From the NCBI RefSeq assembly GCF_000959445.1, contig NZ_CP009630.1:1922001-1986000 (forward strand): a stretch of DNA of 64,000 bases, given 5' to 3'. This DNA comes from Burkholderia vietnamiensis LMG 10929. Lineage in GTDB: Bacteria > Pseudomonadota > Gammaproteobacteria > Burkholderiales > Burkholderiaceae. Numbering within the stretch: position 1 is the first letter of the stretch; every line of letters starts with the position of its first letter. This document shows, in pieces, positions 17,848-26,609 of this stretch. The notes beneath the pieces were generated by a model. The model did no database searches, was not told where the DNA came from, and saw nothing but the letters and a program-made list of their open reading frames with translations. Position numbers and translations under genes: made by a program.

Positions 17848-18274
17848 ATCGGTTATCTCGACGTGACACCTGTTAAAATCGCTTCCGAATAGGCCGGCAA
17901 GATTCACGGTGGTCGGCCAGACGAGGGCTATTGCAACGCTCGTAGCGCGCCCGCGTTGTGATTCTTGATAGCCGGTTCGATCGCGCGCATGTGATTCAGG
18001 ATTATTGCAGATCGTCTGATGAATGACATCGCATTATCAGCCCGTGAAAAGGGGGCACGCCTGCGTGAAATTGAGCGTTTCGAGCGTCTCATCGTCAGTG
18101 CGGATGCTCCGCGAAATCCGTCGTCAAGCAAAAAATATCACCGGCGCCATGCTTTCTGCCTGATACCCGGAAAATTCAACCCCACCCTGGAATATCGTTT
18201 AATAAGAATCGACCGATGTGTCGACTACACGATATAGCTGCCTCATGGGTAAGATTGACCGAAAAGGTAATGAT
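17848..18274. promoter_or_regulatory. divergent promoter region of luxR and the small gene
   Basis: These 427 bases hold no convincing gene and are noticeably more AT-rich than the surroundings. They must contain the luxR promoter on the plus strand and the promoter of the small gene on the minus strand. The element ACACCTGTTAAAAT at 17866-17879 recurs with one change at 16321-16334. No second lux box was found here. Confidence 0.5.
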
Positions 18275-18988
18275 ATGCAGGCTTGGAGAGAAAAGTATCT
18301 GAATGGATTCGCCACCGCAAAATCCGAGGCCGACGTGTTTCTGGAGTTTTCGGCGGATGTGCGGGCGCTCGGATTCGACCACTGTTCATTCGGTCTGCGC
18401 ATACCGTTGCCGATCAGCAAGCCGCAGTTCATGCTGCAGTCCAACTATCCGCAGACGTGGGTCGAACGCTATGTGAGCCAGAACTATTTCGCCGTGGACC
18501 CGACGGTCCGGCACGGGTTGAGCCGGATGAGCCCGCTGATCTGGCGCGCCGACAGCCAGACGCAGTGCGTCCAGTTTTGGGAGGAGGCGGACCAACACGG
18601 CCTGCGGCACGGCTGGTGCATGCCGTCCGTCAGCCGCACCGGCGCGATCGGGCTCATCACGATGGTCCGGTCCGGCGAACCGATCGAGGAACGCGAGCTC
18701 GCGGAAAAGGGATACCAGATGTCATGGCTCGCCAACACGGCCAACTATGCGATGAGCATGCATCTGCTCCAGCGGCTCGTGCCCGAATACACCGTCGAGC
18801 TGACCGTACGCGAGCGCGAGGCGCTGCAATGGTCCGCTGCGGGGAAAACCTACGCGGAGATCGGCAAGATCATGCATGTCGACGACCGCACCGTCAAATT
18901 CCACCTCGTCAATGCGATGCGCAAGCTGAACGCGGCCAACAAGACCGAAGCCGCGGTCAAGGCCACCATGCTAGGGCTTTTGTTCTGA
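18275..18988 (+). CDS. LuxR-type quorum-sensing transcription regulator
   Basis: The 237-residue protein has an N-terminal autoinducer-binding domain with the conserved W62, Y66, D75, P76 and W90 (in TWVERYVSQNYFAVDP and PLIW) and a C-terminal GerE/LuxR helix-turn-helix (LTVREREALQWSAAGKTYAEIGKIM, followed by RTVKFHL). The start ATG 18275 follows AAAAGG; earlier in-frame ATGs lack such a site. It is divergent from luxI and the polyyne operon and is the obvious partner for the lux box upstream of luxI. Distance and order suggest it controls the whole polyyne transcript. Confidence 0.95.
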   Translation: MQAWREKYLNGFATAKSEADVFLEFSADVRALGFDHCSFGLRIPLPISKPQFMLQSNYPQTWVERYVSQNYFAVDPTVRHGLSRMSPLIWRADSQTQCVQFWEEADQHGLRHGWCMPSVSRTGAIGLITMVRSGEPIEERELAEKGYQMSWLANTANYAMSMHLLQRLVPEYTVELTVREREALQWSAAGKTYAEIGKIMHVDDRTVKFHLVNAMRKLNAANKTEAAVKATMLGLLF

Positions 18989-19084
18989 CGATTCGATTCA
19001 TCGAGCCTCGGCCGGCGTTCGGCACACCGGCCTCATGGCTCAAGGTCACGCAACCGTCCGGGCGGACATTCGCAGCCGCCCTCG

Positions 19085-19123
19085 ATTACCTAGGTAATTG
19101 ACACCTATCGACCTAGGTAATTG
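19085..19123. promoter_or_regulatory. paired palindromic operator upstream of MHS transporter
   Basis: The 13-base sequence ACCTAGGTAATTG occurs twice, at 19088-19100 and 19111-19123, with 23 bases between starts (about two helical turns). The first copy sits in a perfect 14-base palindrome, ATTACCTAGGTAAT (19085-19098). The pair lies about 60 bases before the transporter start and looks like a regulator-binding site. Confidence 0.6.
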
Positions 19124-19182
19124 GCGTCCCTACCATGGTTTTCGGCGCGAACCCAAGCGCCACACCTAGAGAGGACACGACC

Positions 19183-20529
19183 ATGACCACCCAGGACGTC
19201 GATACCCGCACGCTACGGCGTGTGATCGCCGCAGCGTCGATCGGCAATTTCGTCGAATGGTTCGATTTCGCCGCCTACGGCTTCCTCGCGACGATCCTGA
19301 CGCGCGAGTTTTTCCCGAGCGGCGATCCGACGATCGGGCTGCTGAAGACGTTCGCCGTGTTTGCGGTGGCGTTCGCGTTCCGTCCGCTCGGCGGCCTGGT
19401 GTTCGGCGTGATCGGCGACCGGATCGGCCGCAAGCGCACGCTCGCGCTGACGATCCTGATGATGGCCGGGTCGACGACGCTGATCGGCCTGCTGCCCACT
19501 TACGCGAGCATCGGCTACTGGGCGCCGCTGCTGCTCACGATCATTCGCTGCGTGCAGGGCTTTTCGGCCGGCGGCGAATATGCGGGTGCCTGCGCGTACG
19601 TGATGGAACACGCGCCGCGCCGCCGCCGCGCGTTCTTCGGCAGCTTCGTGCCGGTCTCGACGTTCTCGTCGTTCGCGTGCGCGGCCGTGGTCGCGTATCT
19701 GCTCGAATCGTCGCTGTCGTCGCAGGCGATGATCGACTGGGGCTGGCGCGTGCCGTTCCTCATCGCGGCGCCGGTCGGGTTGATCGGCGTCTATCTGCGC
19801 GTGAACCTGAACGAAACGCCTGCGTTCCAGGCGCTCGAGGGCAAGCACGACGTCGCGCATGCGCCGCTGATGGAAACGCTGCGCTCGCAATCGTGGAACA
19901 TCCTGAAGCTCGGTGCGTTCGTGTCGGTCACCGCGCTGTCGTTCTATACGTTCACGACGTACTTCTCGACCTACCTCCAGGTCGCCGGCCACCTGTCGCG
20001 CGGCACGTCGCTGCTCGTGACGGTGCTTGCGCTGTTCTTCGCCGCGGCACTGTGTCCGGTCGCCGGCTTCTTCTCCGACCTCGTCGGCCGCCGCGCGACG
20101 ATCGCGACCACCGGCCTGTTCATCATCGTGTCGGTGTATCCGGCGTTCTCGCTCGGCGGCTCGGGCGTGTTGTCGCAATCGCTGCTCGGCGTCGCTCTGC
20201 TGGCGATCGGCGCGGTGTTCTCCGGCGTGGTGACGGCACCGCTGATGTCCGAAGTGTTCGCGACGAAGACCCGCTATACGGCCTCCGCGATCACCTACAA
20301 CCTCGCCTACACGATCTTCGGCGGCACCGCGCCGCTCGTCGCGACGTGGCTGATCTCCGCGACCGGCACCAACCTGTCGCCCGCGTACTACCTGATCGCC
20401 GTGGCGATCTTCGCGATGATCGGCGGGCTGGCGCTGCCGGAAACGTCGAAGACGGCGCTCGAGGACGCCGGCCCGGCGACGGGCCGAGCGGCCCGCAACG
20501 CGGAGCGCAGCGTCGAAGGCGCCGTGTGA
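19183..20529 (+). CDS. MHS-family MFS transporter
   Basis: The 448-residue protein has 12 hydrophobic spans and typical metabolite:H+ symporter phrases: ASIGNFVEWFDFAAYGFLA at the first helix, GVIGDRIGRKRTL in loop 2-3 and RCVQGFSAGGEYAGA at helix 4. Family members carry dicarboxylates, 2-oxoglutarate, proline/betaine or shikimate. The start is ATG 19183 with GAGAGGAC upstream; an ATG at 19135 in frame is less likely. The next gene, a PAS-LuxR regulator, follows after 16 bases and is probably co-transcribed. Paired palindromes lie in the promoter. Confidence 0.92.
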   Translation: MTTQDVDTRTLRRVIAAASIGNFVEWFDFAAYGFLATILTREFFPSGDPTIGLLKTFAVFAVAFAFRPLGGLVFGVIGDRIGRKRTLALTILMMAGSTTLIGLLPTYASIGYWAPLLLTIIRCVQGFSAGGEYAGACAYVMEHAPRRRRAFFGSFVPVSTFSSFACAAVVAYLLESSLSSQAMIDWGWRVPFLIAAPVGLIGVYLRVNLNETPAFQALEGKHDVAHAPLMETLRSQSWNILKLGAFVSVTALSFYTFTTYFSTYLQVAGHLSRGTSLLVTVLALFFAAALCPVAGFFSDLVGRRATIATTGLFIIVSVYPAFSLGGSGVLSQSLLGVALLAIGAVFSGVVTAPLMSEVFATKTRYTASAITYNLAYTIFGGTAPLVATWLISATGTNLSPAYYLIAVAIFAMIGGLALPETSKTALEDAGPATGRAARNAERSVEGAV

Positions 20530-20545
20530 GCGGCGGGCGGATATC

Positions 20546-21190
20546 ATGAACGGTCTTCACGATTCCGCCCTTGTCACCGACCGCCCGGTTCGAACGTCGT
20601 TCGGGCCGGGCGACGGGATGCCGACCATCACCGACACGATGTCCAGCCTCGACTACGAAGATCTCTTCAGGCACCTGCCCGTCGCGGCGATCGTGGCGAA
20701 AGAGCGGATCATGGTCGAGTGCAACGAGAAGGCGCTGCAGCTGTTCAGGGCGACCCGCGACGACATCATCGACCAGTCGTTCGCGAAGCTCTATCCGCAA
20801 CAGAAGGACTTCGCGACGACCGGCCGCCGCCTAGCGCCGCTGCTCGCGAAGCATGCCGGCTTCAGCGACGACCGCATCATGCGGCGGGTCGACGGCAGTC
20901 ATTTCTGGGTCACCGTCCGCGGCTTCGGATACAACCCGAAGCGGCCGTTCGAGCTGGCCGTGTGGACCTTCACCGATCTGTCGGAAAACTCCAAGCATCC
21001 CGATGTCACCGGCACGCTGACCGATCGCGAGCGCGACGTCGCCGCGCTGCTGGTGCATGGCCTGACGAGCAAGGAAATCGGCAAGGAGTTGAGCATCAGC
21101 CCGCGCACCGTCGATATTCATCGTGCGAGTTTGTTGAGGAAGTATGAGGTGCGCACGACGCATGACCTGATTGCGTGCTTGCTGGCTTGA
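20546..21190 (+). CDS. PAS domain LuxR-family regulator
   Basis: The 214-residue protein has one PAS domain (about 35-135, with YEDLFRHLPVAAIVAKERI and FWVTVRGFGYNPKRPFELAVW) and a C-terminal LuxR helix-turn-helix (LTDRERDVAALLVHGLTSKEIGKELS then RTVDIHRASLLRKY). It has no AHL-binding domain or receiver domain, so it probably senses a small ligand or redox state through PAS. It may regulate the transporter upstream through the paired palindromes; that is inference. The first ATG is used, 16 bases after the transporter stop; internal ATGs at 20620 and 20641 are possible. Confidence 0.87.
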   Translation: MNGLHDSALVTDRPVRTSFGPGDGMPTITDTMSSLDYEDLFRHLPVAAIVAKERIMVECNEKALQLFRATRDDIIDQSFAKLYPQQKDFATTGRRLAPLLAKHAGFSDDRIMRRVDGSHFWVTVRGFGYNPKRPFELAVWTFTDLSENSKHPDVTGTLTDRERDVAALLVHGLTSKEIGKELSISPRTVDIHRASLLRKYEVRTTHDLIACLLA

Positions 21191-21236
21191 GCGTCCCGCC
21201 CGGCCCCCACTGCGCGCTGCACGGCCGCCGCGGACG

Positions 21237-21260
21237 AAAAAAAGCCCGGCAAAGCCGGGC
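21237..21260 (-). terminator. Rho-independent terminator for the DAO-type gene
   Basis: A 7-base stem GCCCGGC/GCCGGGC with a 3-base loop is followed on the minus strand by a run of seven T. It lies about 60 bases after the minus-strand oxidase stop and between convergent genes. Confidence 0.8.
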
Positions 21261-21319
21261 AAATCAGATCGAGATCCGAGGAGAACCCCGCCCGGACCAC
21301 GCCAGGCGAGCGCGCCGCA

Positions 21320-22492
21320 CTACACGACGTTCTTTTCGACGATCGGCCGGTTTTCCAGCACACGCTCCCAGCCGAGCGGCGACAGGTCGAGCGATTCGTA
21401 CCGCCCGCCCAGAATCAGTTCACTCACGCCACGCCCCGTGGCAGGCCCTTGCTGCAGCCCGTGCCCGCTATATCCGTTCGCGAACACGACGTTGTCGAGC
21501 TCGGGGTGATACCCGATGATCGCGTTGTGGTCGAACACGTTGTACTCGTAGTACCCGGACCAGCAATTCTCCACGCGCAGCGCCTCGAACTCCGGCACGC
21601 GGTTCGCGAGCGTCGGCCAGATCACCTCGTCGAACAGATCGTGATCGACCTCGTCGAGCGGCAGATCGTCGGGATCGCGATCGGGGCTCGGCGACGTCCC
21701 GCAGATATACGTGCGCCCTTCCGGCCGGAAATACACCCCGGTCGGATCGATCAGCAGCGGGCAATCGGCGAGCTTCGCCGGCGACGACACGTTGAAGATG
21801 CTGCGGCGCCGCGCATACACCGGAATGTCGATGCCCATCATCGACGACAGCGTGCGCGTCCACGCGCCGGCCGCATTGACGAGCGTGTCGCATGCATGGC
21901 GCTCGCCGTCGTTCGTCACCACGTGCGTGATCTTGCGGCCGTCGCGCACGACGCCGGTCACGTCGGCCGCCACATAGCGCGCGCCGAGCGCCTGCGCCTT
22001 CTTGCGCAGCGCCTGCACGAGCCCGTAGCCGTCGAACCATCCTTCGCCGCTCGCGCCATAAGCGCCCGACACGAGATCGTCGACGTTCAGCCACGGGAAC
22101 TTCGCACGCAGCGCGTCGAGGTCCAGCAGATGGATATCGGCGCCGAGCCGCGTCTGCAGCGCGTGGTTTTCGCGCAGCGTCGCATCGCCGGCCGGCGTCG
22201 CGAGGAACAGGTAACCGCCTTCATGCAGATCGATCGACGGCTGCGTTCCGTCGACTTCGAGCCGTTCGCCGATATTGCGCAGGAACGCGATGCCGAACAG
22301 CGACATCTCGATCGACAGCGGCGTCGAGAACTGCTGGCGGATCGACGCGGCCGACAGCGCCGACGACGACTTCGCATAGGTGGGATCGCGCTCGATGACG
22401 GTCACGGAAACCGTCGGATCGGTGGCGCGCAGGAAATAGGCGATCGAGCTGCCGATCACACCACCGCCGACGATGACGACTTGAGAACTCAC
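21320..22492 (-). CDS. FAD-dependent oxidoreductase, DAO (sarcosine/glycine oxidase-like) family
   Basis: The protein has a dinucleotide-binding motif at the start (QVVIVGGGVIGSSIAYFL) and DAO-family features: SSALSAASIRQQFSTP after the second strand, TLVNAAGAWT in the middle and GYSGHGLQQGPATGRGVSELI at the end. Such enzymes oxidise glycine, sarcosine, D-amino acids or related amines. The preferred start is GTG 22490-22492, 6 bases after GGAG; a GTG at 22510 is in frame but less well placed. A binding-protein gene lies just upstream on the same strand, suggesting uptake and oxidation of an amino compound. The substrate is unknown. Confidence 0.9.
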   Translation of the reverse strand: MSSQVVIVGGGVIGSSIAYFLRATDPTVSVTVIERDPTYAKSSSALSAASIRQQFSTPLSIEMSLFGIAFLRNIGERLEVDGTQPSIDLHEGGYLFLATPAGDATLRENHALQTRLGADIHLLDLDALRAKFPWLNVDDLVSGAYGASGEGWFDGYGLVQALRKKAQALGARYVAADVTGVVRDGRKITHVVTNDGERHACDTLVNAAGAWTRTLSSMMGIDIPVYARRRSIFNVSSPAKLADCPLLIDPTGVYFRPEGRTYICGTSPSPDRDPDDLPLDEVDHDLFDEVIWPTLANRVPEFEALRVENCWSGYYEYNVFDHNAIIGYHPELDNVVFANGYSGHGLQQGPATGRGVSELILGGRYESLDLSPLGWERVLENRPIVEKNVV

Positions 22493-22516
22493 GACTGACT
22501 CCAGTTGCACATGAAA

Positions 22517-22538
22517 GGCGCGGCCAGCCGGCCGCGCC
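22517..22538 (-). terminator. hairpin between binding protein and oxidase genes
   Basis: A perfect 9-base stem GGCGCGGCC/GGCCGCGCC with a 4-base loop is followed on the minus strand by TTTCAT. It sits after the binding-protein gene and about 25 bases before the oxidase start, so it may end most transcripts from upstream or act as an attenuator. Confidence 0.6.
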
Positions 22539-22636
22539 CGAAGGTTGTTCGTGCCGCGTCGCGCGCATGGTGCGCGCCCGATCGTTGCGGCTATTTCAGC
22601 ACGTCACGCCGCGCCGCGAAAGAGCGCGTGCGGCGC

Positions 22637-23788
22637 TCAATCGGCCGTCTGCGTGGTGACCGGCTGCCACGCGGCGTTCTTCACTTCATACAGCGTCGAG
22701 CTCGGGTTCTTCAGGTCGCCCGTGGTCGTGAACGCGATCGTGCCGGTGATGCCGTCGTAGCGCGTGCTCTTGAGCGCGCCGTTGAAGTCGGCCGGCTTCG
22801 CCGAATTCGCCTTCTGCATCGCATTGATCGCGATCCAGGTCGCGTCGTAGGCGAACGGCGCATAGGCAAGCATGTCGACGCCGTACTTCTGCCTGAACTT
22901 CGTCTCGAACTGCTTGCCCTTCGCGAGCCGTGCGAGCGGCTGCCCGTACTCCCACACGGCCGCGCCTTCGGCCGCATTGCCGGCGAGCCTGATGAAGTTG
23001 GCGTTCATCACGCCGCCGCCCGCGAGGAACTGCGCGCGCACGCCGAGCTGGCGCATCCGCTTGACCAGCATCGCGGACTGCGCATCGAGCCCGCCGAAGA
23101 ACACGAGGTCCGCGTTCGCGCTCTTGATCTTGGTGAGCTGCGCGCTGAAGTCGACGGCCTTGTCGTTCGTGAATTCGCGCGCGACGATCGTGCCGCCCGC
23201 CGCCTTCACCGCCTTCTCGAACTCGTCGGCTTCGCCCTGCCCGAACGCGGTACGGTCGTCGATGATCGCGATGCGCTTCGCCTTGGTCACGCCCGCCGCA
23301 TACGCGCCGGCATTGCCGGCGTTCTGCGCGTCGGTGGCGATCACGCGATACACGGTGCCGAGCCCGGCGCGCGTGATGTCGGGATTGGTGGCCGACGGCG
23401 TGATCATCGGAATGCCGGCCTTCGCGTAGATCTTCGAAGCCGGCAGCGTCGTGCCCGAATTGAAATGGCCGATCACGACCGCGACCTGCGCGTCGGTCAG
23501 CTGCTGCGCCGCCTGGACGCCGATGCGCGGATCGCTCTGGTCGTCCTGCGACGCGACGACGAACTTCACCGGCTTGCCGCCGAGTGTGGGCCGCGCCGCG
23601 TTCGCCTCGTCGACGGCCATCCGCACGCCGTTCTCGATGTCCTTGCCGTAGGCGGCGCCGCTGCCGGTCAGCGGCACGGCCACGCCGACCTTGACGACCG
23701 CTTCCTGCGCGTGAGCCGCGCCGGTCTGGAACGCGAGAAGCGCGGCGGCCAGCGCCATGCCGGAAAGCGAGCGAGTGCGGAACGTCAT
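22637..23788 (-). CDS. ABC transporter substrate-binding protein, branched-chain amino acid (LivJ) type
   Basis: The 383-residue protein has a signal peptide (positively charged start, hydrophobic core, cleavage near AAHAQE) and the periplasmic binding protein type 1 fold: VKVGVAVPLTGSGAAYG at the mature N terminus and SGTTLPASKIYAKAGIPMI near residue 125. It binds a small amino compound for an ABC importer, but no permease or ATPase genes are near it, so it may serve a transporter encoded elsewhere. AAAGGA precedes the ATG at 23786-23788. The neighbouring oxidase suggests a shared substrate. Confidence 0.92.
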   Translation of the reverse strand: MTFRTRSLSGMALAAALLAFQTGAAHAQEAVVKVGVAVPLTGSGAAYGKDIENGVRMAVDEANAARPTLGGKPVKFVVASQDDQSDPRIGVQAAQQLTDAQVAVVIGHFNSGTTLPASKIYAKAGIPMITPSATNPDITRAGLGTVYRVIATDAQNAGNAGAYAAGVTKAKRIAIIDDRTAFGQGEADEFEKAVKAAGGTIVAREFTNDKAVDFSAQLTKIKSANADLVFFGGLDAQSAMLVKRMRQLGVRAQFLAGGGVMNANFIRLAGNAAEGAAVWEYGQPLARLAKGKQFETKFRQKYGVDMLAYAPFAYDATWIAINAMQKANSAKPADFNGALKSTRYDGITGTIAFTTTGDLKNPSSTLYEVKNAAWQPVTTQTAD

Positions 23789-24098
23789 CGGCGAATCCTT
23801 TCTTTTATGGGTCGGGGCACGGTGCGCGGCTATCGCGCGCGCAACAGGTGAGCCGATTGTGGGTAGCCAATACGCGTGCCGCAAACGAAATATCGGAACT
23901 ACGTTGTGAGGAATTGTCATCACCCGACGCCAGGTCGACGACGCGCCGGCCCGCGCATGGACGGGCCGGCAACGAAGTACGTCGGGTCGAACGCGCGCCG
24001 GTACGGTGACGAGCCGCGGCGCGCGGTGATGCCGTGGAAGAATCATCACCGGCCGAGGGGCGATGAGGCGCGCCGCGACGCTGCCGCCGGCGCAGCGC
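23789..24098. other. intergenic region upstream of the binding-protein gene
   Basis: No gene is apparent in these 310 bases. The right part has arginine-rich shadow frames only. The left part should hold the promoter of the leftward binding-protein gene; an AT-richer patch occurs around 23875-23915. Confidence 0.4.
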
Positions 24099-24302
24099 TC
24101 AGTGCCGGTCGATATGCGTATCGATGCCCGTATGCCTGCGCACCGCGTCGGCCGCCTCGCCGGCTTGCTCCTGGAGCTTCCCGGCCCGCTGTTCGGCGAC
24201 GCCCTCCGCTTCCGTCTCGCGGTCGCCGGTCACCTTGCCGAGCGCTTCCTTGACCGAACCCTTCACCTGTTTGAGCTTGCCTTCGATGCGATTTCTATCC
24301 AT
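24099..24302 (-). CDS. CsbD family stress protein
   Basis: The 67-residue hydrophilic protein starts MDRNRIEGKLKQVKGSVKEA and continues with GKVTGDRETEAEGVAEQRAGKLQ, the pattern of CsbD/YjbJ proteins. These are small, abundant general-stress proteins of unknown biochemical role. It ends in a His-rich tail (HTGIDTHIDRH). It lies downstream of the PAS-LuxR regulator gene on the same strand, 153 bases away. A second CsbD gene lies on the other side of the regulator at 27.0 kb. Confidence 0.9.
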   Translation of the reverse strand: MDRNRIEGKLKQVKGSVKEALGKVTGDRETEAEGVAEQRAGKLQEQAGEAADAVRRHTGIDTHIDRH

Positions 24303-24455
24303 GGTCGTCTCCTGCGATGAGTTGAGGGAGAGTCGGCCGCACGGCCAGCGCGCCGTGCCGCCGAGGGGACAGGATCGCAGCCGCGCGCAATGCGCGGCAG
24401 ATGCGGATGCATCATCGTGGCTGGTGCATTCGCACCGATCGCATACGGGACGGCG

Positions 24456-25976
24456 TCAGTCGCCGCCCTTGTCGGTGCGCGCGACGTTCGGATCGGCCGC
24501 GCCGACGACGCCGCGCTCGCGCGCCCATACGATGGCCTCGCCGCGGCTGTGCACGTCGAGTTTCGCGTAGATCGTCGCGACGTGATTGCGGACCGTGTTC
24601 GGCGCGAGGCCGAGGCGGCCGGCGATCTCCTTGTCGGCGAGGCCCTGACACAGCAGGTCGAACACGTCGCGCTCGCGCGCGGTGAGATCCGACAGCTGCG
24701 GCCCCGCGTCCGGCGCATTCGCGCGCCGCACGTTCGCGAGCTTCTCGATCAGTGTGCGGCTGAACCACGACGCATCCTGCATCGCCGTCTCGATCGCATA
24801 GACGAGCTCCATCTCGGTGCGCTTGCGGTCGCTGATGTCGAGCAGCGCGATCAGCACGCAGTCCTGGCCGTGAATCGCGACCGGGTCGGCCGACACCACG
24901 CAATCGCGCAGGTCGCCTTCGCGCGTGCGGATCTGCACGTCTGCGTTGCGCACGCCGCCATCGCGCGCGAGCTGGCCGTCGAGCTGCTCGCGCGCGCCGC
25001 GCTCGGCCCACAGGCCAATTTCGTCGGCGGACTTGCCGAGCAGGTCGTCGCGCGGATGGCCCGTCATCGCGACGAAGGCGTCGTTCACGTCGAGCAGCAC
25101 GAAGCCGTCGGCCGTGACGATCGCGGTGGCCACCGGCGCCATCCGGAACGCCTTCGCGAAGCGCTCCTCGCTCTGCCGCAGCGCAAGCTCGGCCTGCCGG
25201 CGCGGCTCGAGGTCCATGAAGGTGAACAGCATGCATGCTTCGCCGTTCATGTCGATCGGCTGCCCGGCAACGACGACCGCATTCGGGCTGCCGTCCGCGC
25301 GTTTGACCACGGCCTCCATCTGCGGAATGGTCGCGCGCTCGGCGAGCCGCTCGATCGCCAGTTCGCGCCGCTCGGCCTGTTCGAGCACGTCCACTTCATA
25401 GACGGAGCGGCCGAGTACTTCGTCGCGGGCGTAGCCCGTCATGTCGAGAAAGCCCTGATTGACCTTCACATAGCGCAGATCGTCGAGCCGGCAGATCGCG
25501 GCCGGCGCGGGGTTCGTGTTGAAGGTGCGCTCGAAGCGGTCCTCGGCGCTCGCCCATTCGGTTGCGTCGTGCAACACGAGCGCGAGGCAATCGGGCTCGC
25601 CGGCCGCATTCGTCAACACGAGGCTGCGGATCCGGTGGACCCAGCTCACGTTCGCGTCGGCGGCCGATTCGACTTCGACGGTCACGTCGCTGAACTGCTC
25701 GCCCGCGATCACGCGGTCCATCGGATAGTGGCCGTGACGCACCGGACGATTGTTCCGGTAGCGCAGCCGGAAGCGCGCGCGATACTCGGTGACGTCCGCG
25801 CCCAGTTCGGCGAGCTCGGTCACGCCGTGCATCGCGAGCGCGGCCTCGTTCGCCCACACGATGCGCTGGTCCGGTTCGATGAGGATCACGCCCTCGGTAA
25901 GCCCCGCGATGATCTGATGTAGTTGGCGCCGATCGGTATGCGACTTGAGCGCCTGTTCGTTCACTCGTTCGTCCAT
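24456..25976 (-). CDS. triple-PAS LuxR-family regulator
   Basis: The 506-residue protein carries three PAS domains (about 20-140, 145-265 and 270-400, the boundaries marked by WANEAALAMHGV, VKVNQGFLDMTGYARDEVLG and LDVNDAFVAMTGHPRDDLLG) and a C-terminal LuxR helix-turn-helix (LTARERDVFDLLCQGLADKEIAGRL, then NTVRNHVATIYAKL). No kinase or receiver domain is seen, so it is likely a one-component sensor regulator. A clear ribosome-binding site is not visible before the ATG at 25974-25976. Placed between stress-type genes, it may control them; this is inference from position. Confidence 0.87.
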   Translation of the reverse strand: MDERVNEQALKSHTDRRQLHQIIAGLTEGVILIEPDQRIVWANEAALAMHGVTELAELGADVTEYRARFRLRYRNNRPVRHGHYPMDRVIAGEQFSDVTVEVESAADANVSWVHRIRSLVLTNAAGEPDCLALVLHDATEWASAEDRFERTFNTNPAPAAICRLDDLRYVKVNQGFLDMTGYARDEVLGRSVYEVDVLEQAERRELAIERLAERATIPQMEAVVKRADGSPNAVVVAGQPIDMNGEACMLFTFMDLEPRRQAELALRQSEERFAKAFRMAPVATAIVTADGFVLLDVNDAFVAMTGHPRDDLLGKSADEIGLWAERGAREQLDGQLARDGGVRNADVQIRTREGDLRDCVVSADPVAIHGQDCVLIALLDISDRKRTEMELVYAIETAMQDASWFSRTLIEKLANVRRANAPDAGPQLSDLTARERDVFDLLCQGLADKEIAGRLGLAPNTVRNHVATIYAKLDVHSRGEAIVWARERGVVGAADPNVARTDKGGD

Positions 25977-26359
25977 TGAATGATGGTCCACGTGGTCTGC
26001 ATGGTTGCCGGCCGCGTCGCGCCCGCACGGGCATGCGCCGGGCCGGTGGATGCCGCGAGGAGCCGGCGCCGTCGCTACGCTCGACGTGCGCCGATGCACC
26101 CCGCGCAATAGTACATTCGCGCCGCGCCACCGCTGCGTGCGCGTGCACGCCACGCGCGCAGCCGCGCTGCGCCGCGTGCAGCGGGCACTTGCGCAGGGTA
26201 CGAAGCACGCGTCGTTCCTGCCCCGCCGTTCCGTCCCCATGCAAACGCACTAGCGCATCCGGTGAATTTGCGCGATGTGCGCGTGCGTTCTCGTCGGTAC
26301 GCTGGTAACACATCGGCGCTCCCGCGCTGCCCAGCAACACCGCAGAGGAGGACATCCTG
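25977..26359. promoter_or_regulatory. divergent promoter region between PAS-LuxR and small stress genes
   Basis: This 383-base gap lies between divergent genes and should hold both promoters. I found no convincing gene or operator in it. Only the last 20 bases, a strong GAGGAGGAC ribosome-binding site before the proline-rich gene, can be assigned. Confidence 0.45.
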
Positions 26360-26524
26360 ATGAAGCTGCATCAGACACCCGATCCGACGCGGCCCGAACC
26401 GGCCCCGGACAATCCGCCCGAACCGGCGCCGGGCACCGACCCGCCGGTGCCGTTGCCGCCCGACGTGCCGCGGCCGGACATGCCGCCGCGCGAGCCCGGC
26501 TACGACACGCCGATCGCACGTTGA
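26360..26524 (+). CDS. 54-residue proline-rich protein
   Basis: This short frame encodes a protein in which about four in ten residues are proline (for example PDPTRPEPAPDNPPEPAPG near the start and PPVPLPPDVPRPDMPPREPG later), starting MKLHQ and ending DTPIAR. A strong ribosome-binding site (GAGGAGGAC) lies 7 bases before the ATG. There is no signal peptide or membrane span; the chain is likely extended or polyproline-helical. It heads a run of small plus-strand genes (BON, CsbD, membrane peptide). I do not know its function. Confidence 0.65.
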   Translation: MKLHQTPDPTRPEPAPDNPPEPAPGTDPPVPLPPDVPRPDMPPREPGYDTPIAR

Positions 26525-26609
26525 CGGCGAGCCGTCGCGCGATCCCGATCGACCGTACGACCGTACGACCGCAGCATTTTTTCAACCATAAGATCGAAGG
26601 AGAACATCG

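Noticed and set aside
19213..20547. 444-residue minus-strand frame opposite the MHS transporter
   Set aside because: It is a shadow rich in Arg, His, Asp and Gln, while the plus-strand frame has clear transporter motifs.
26100..26340. Minus-strand extension of the triple-PAS regulator
   Set aside because: The frame stays open upstream of 25976 but the residues are Arg/Ala-rich and lack domain features.
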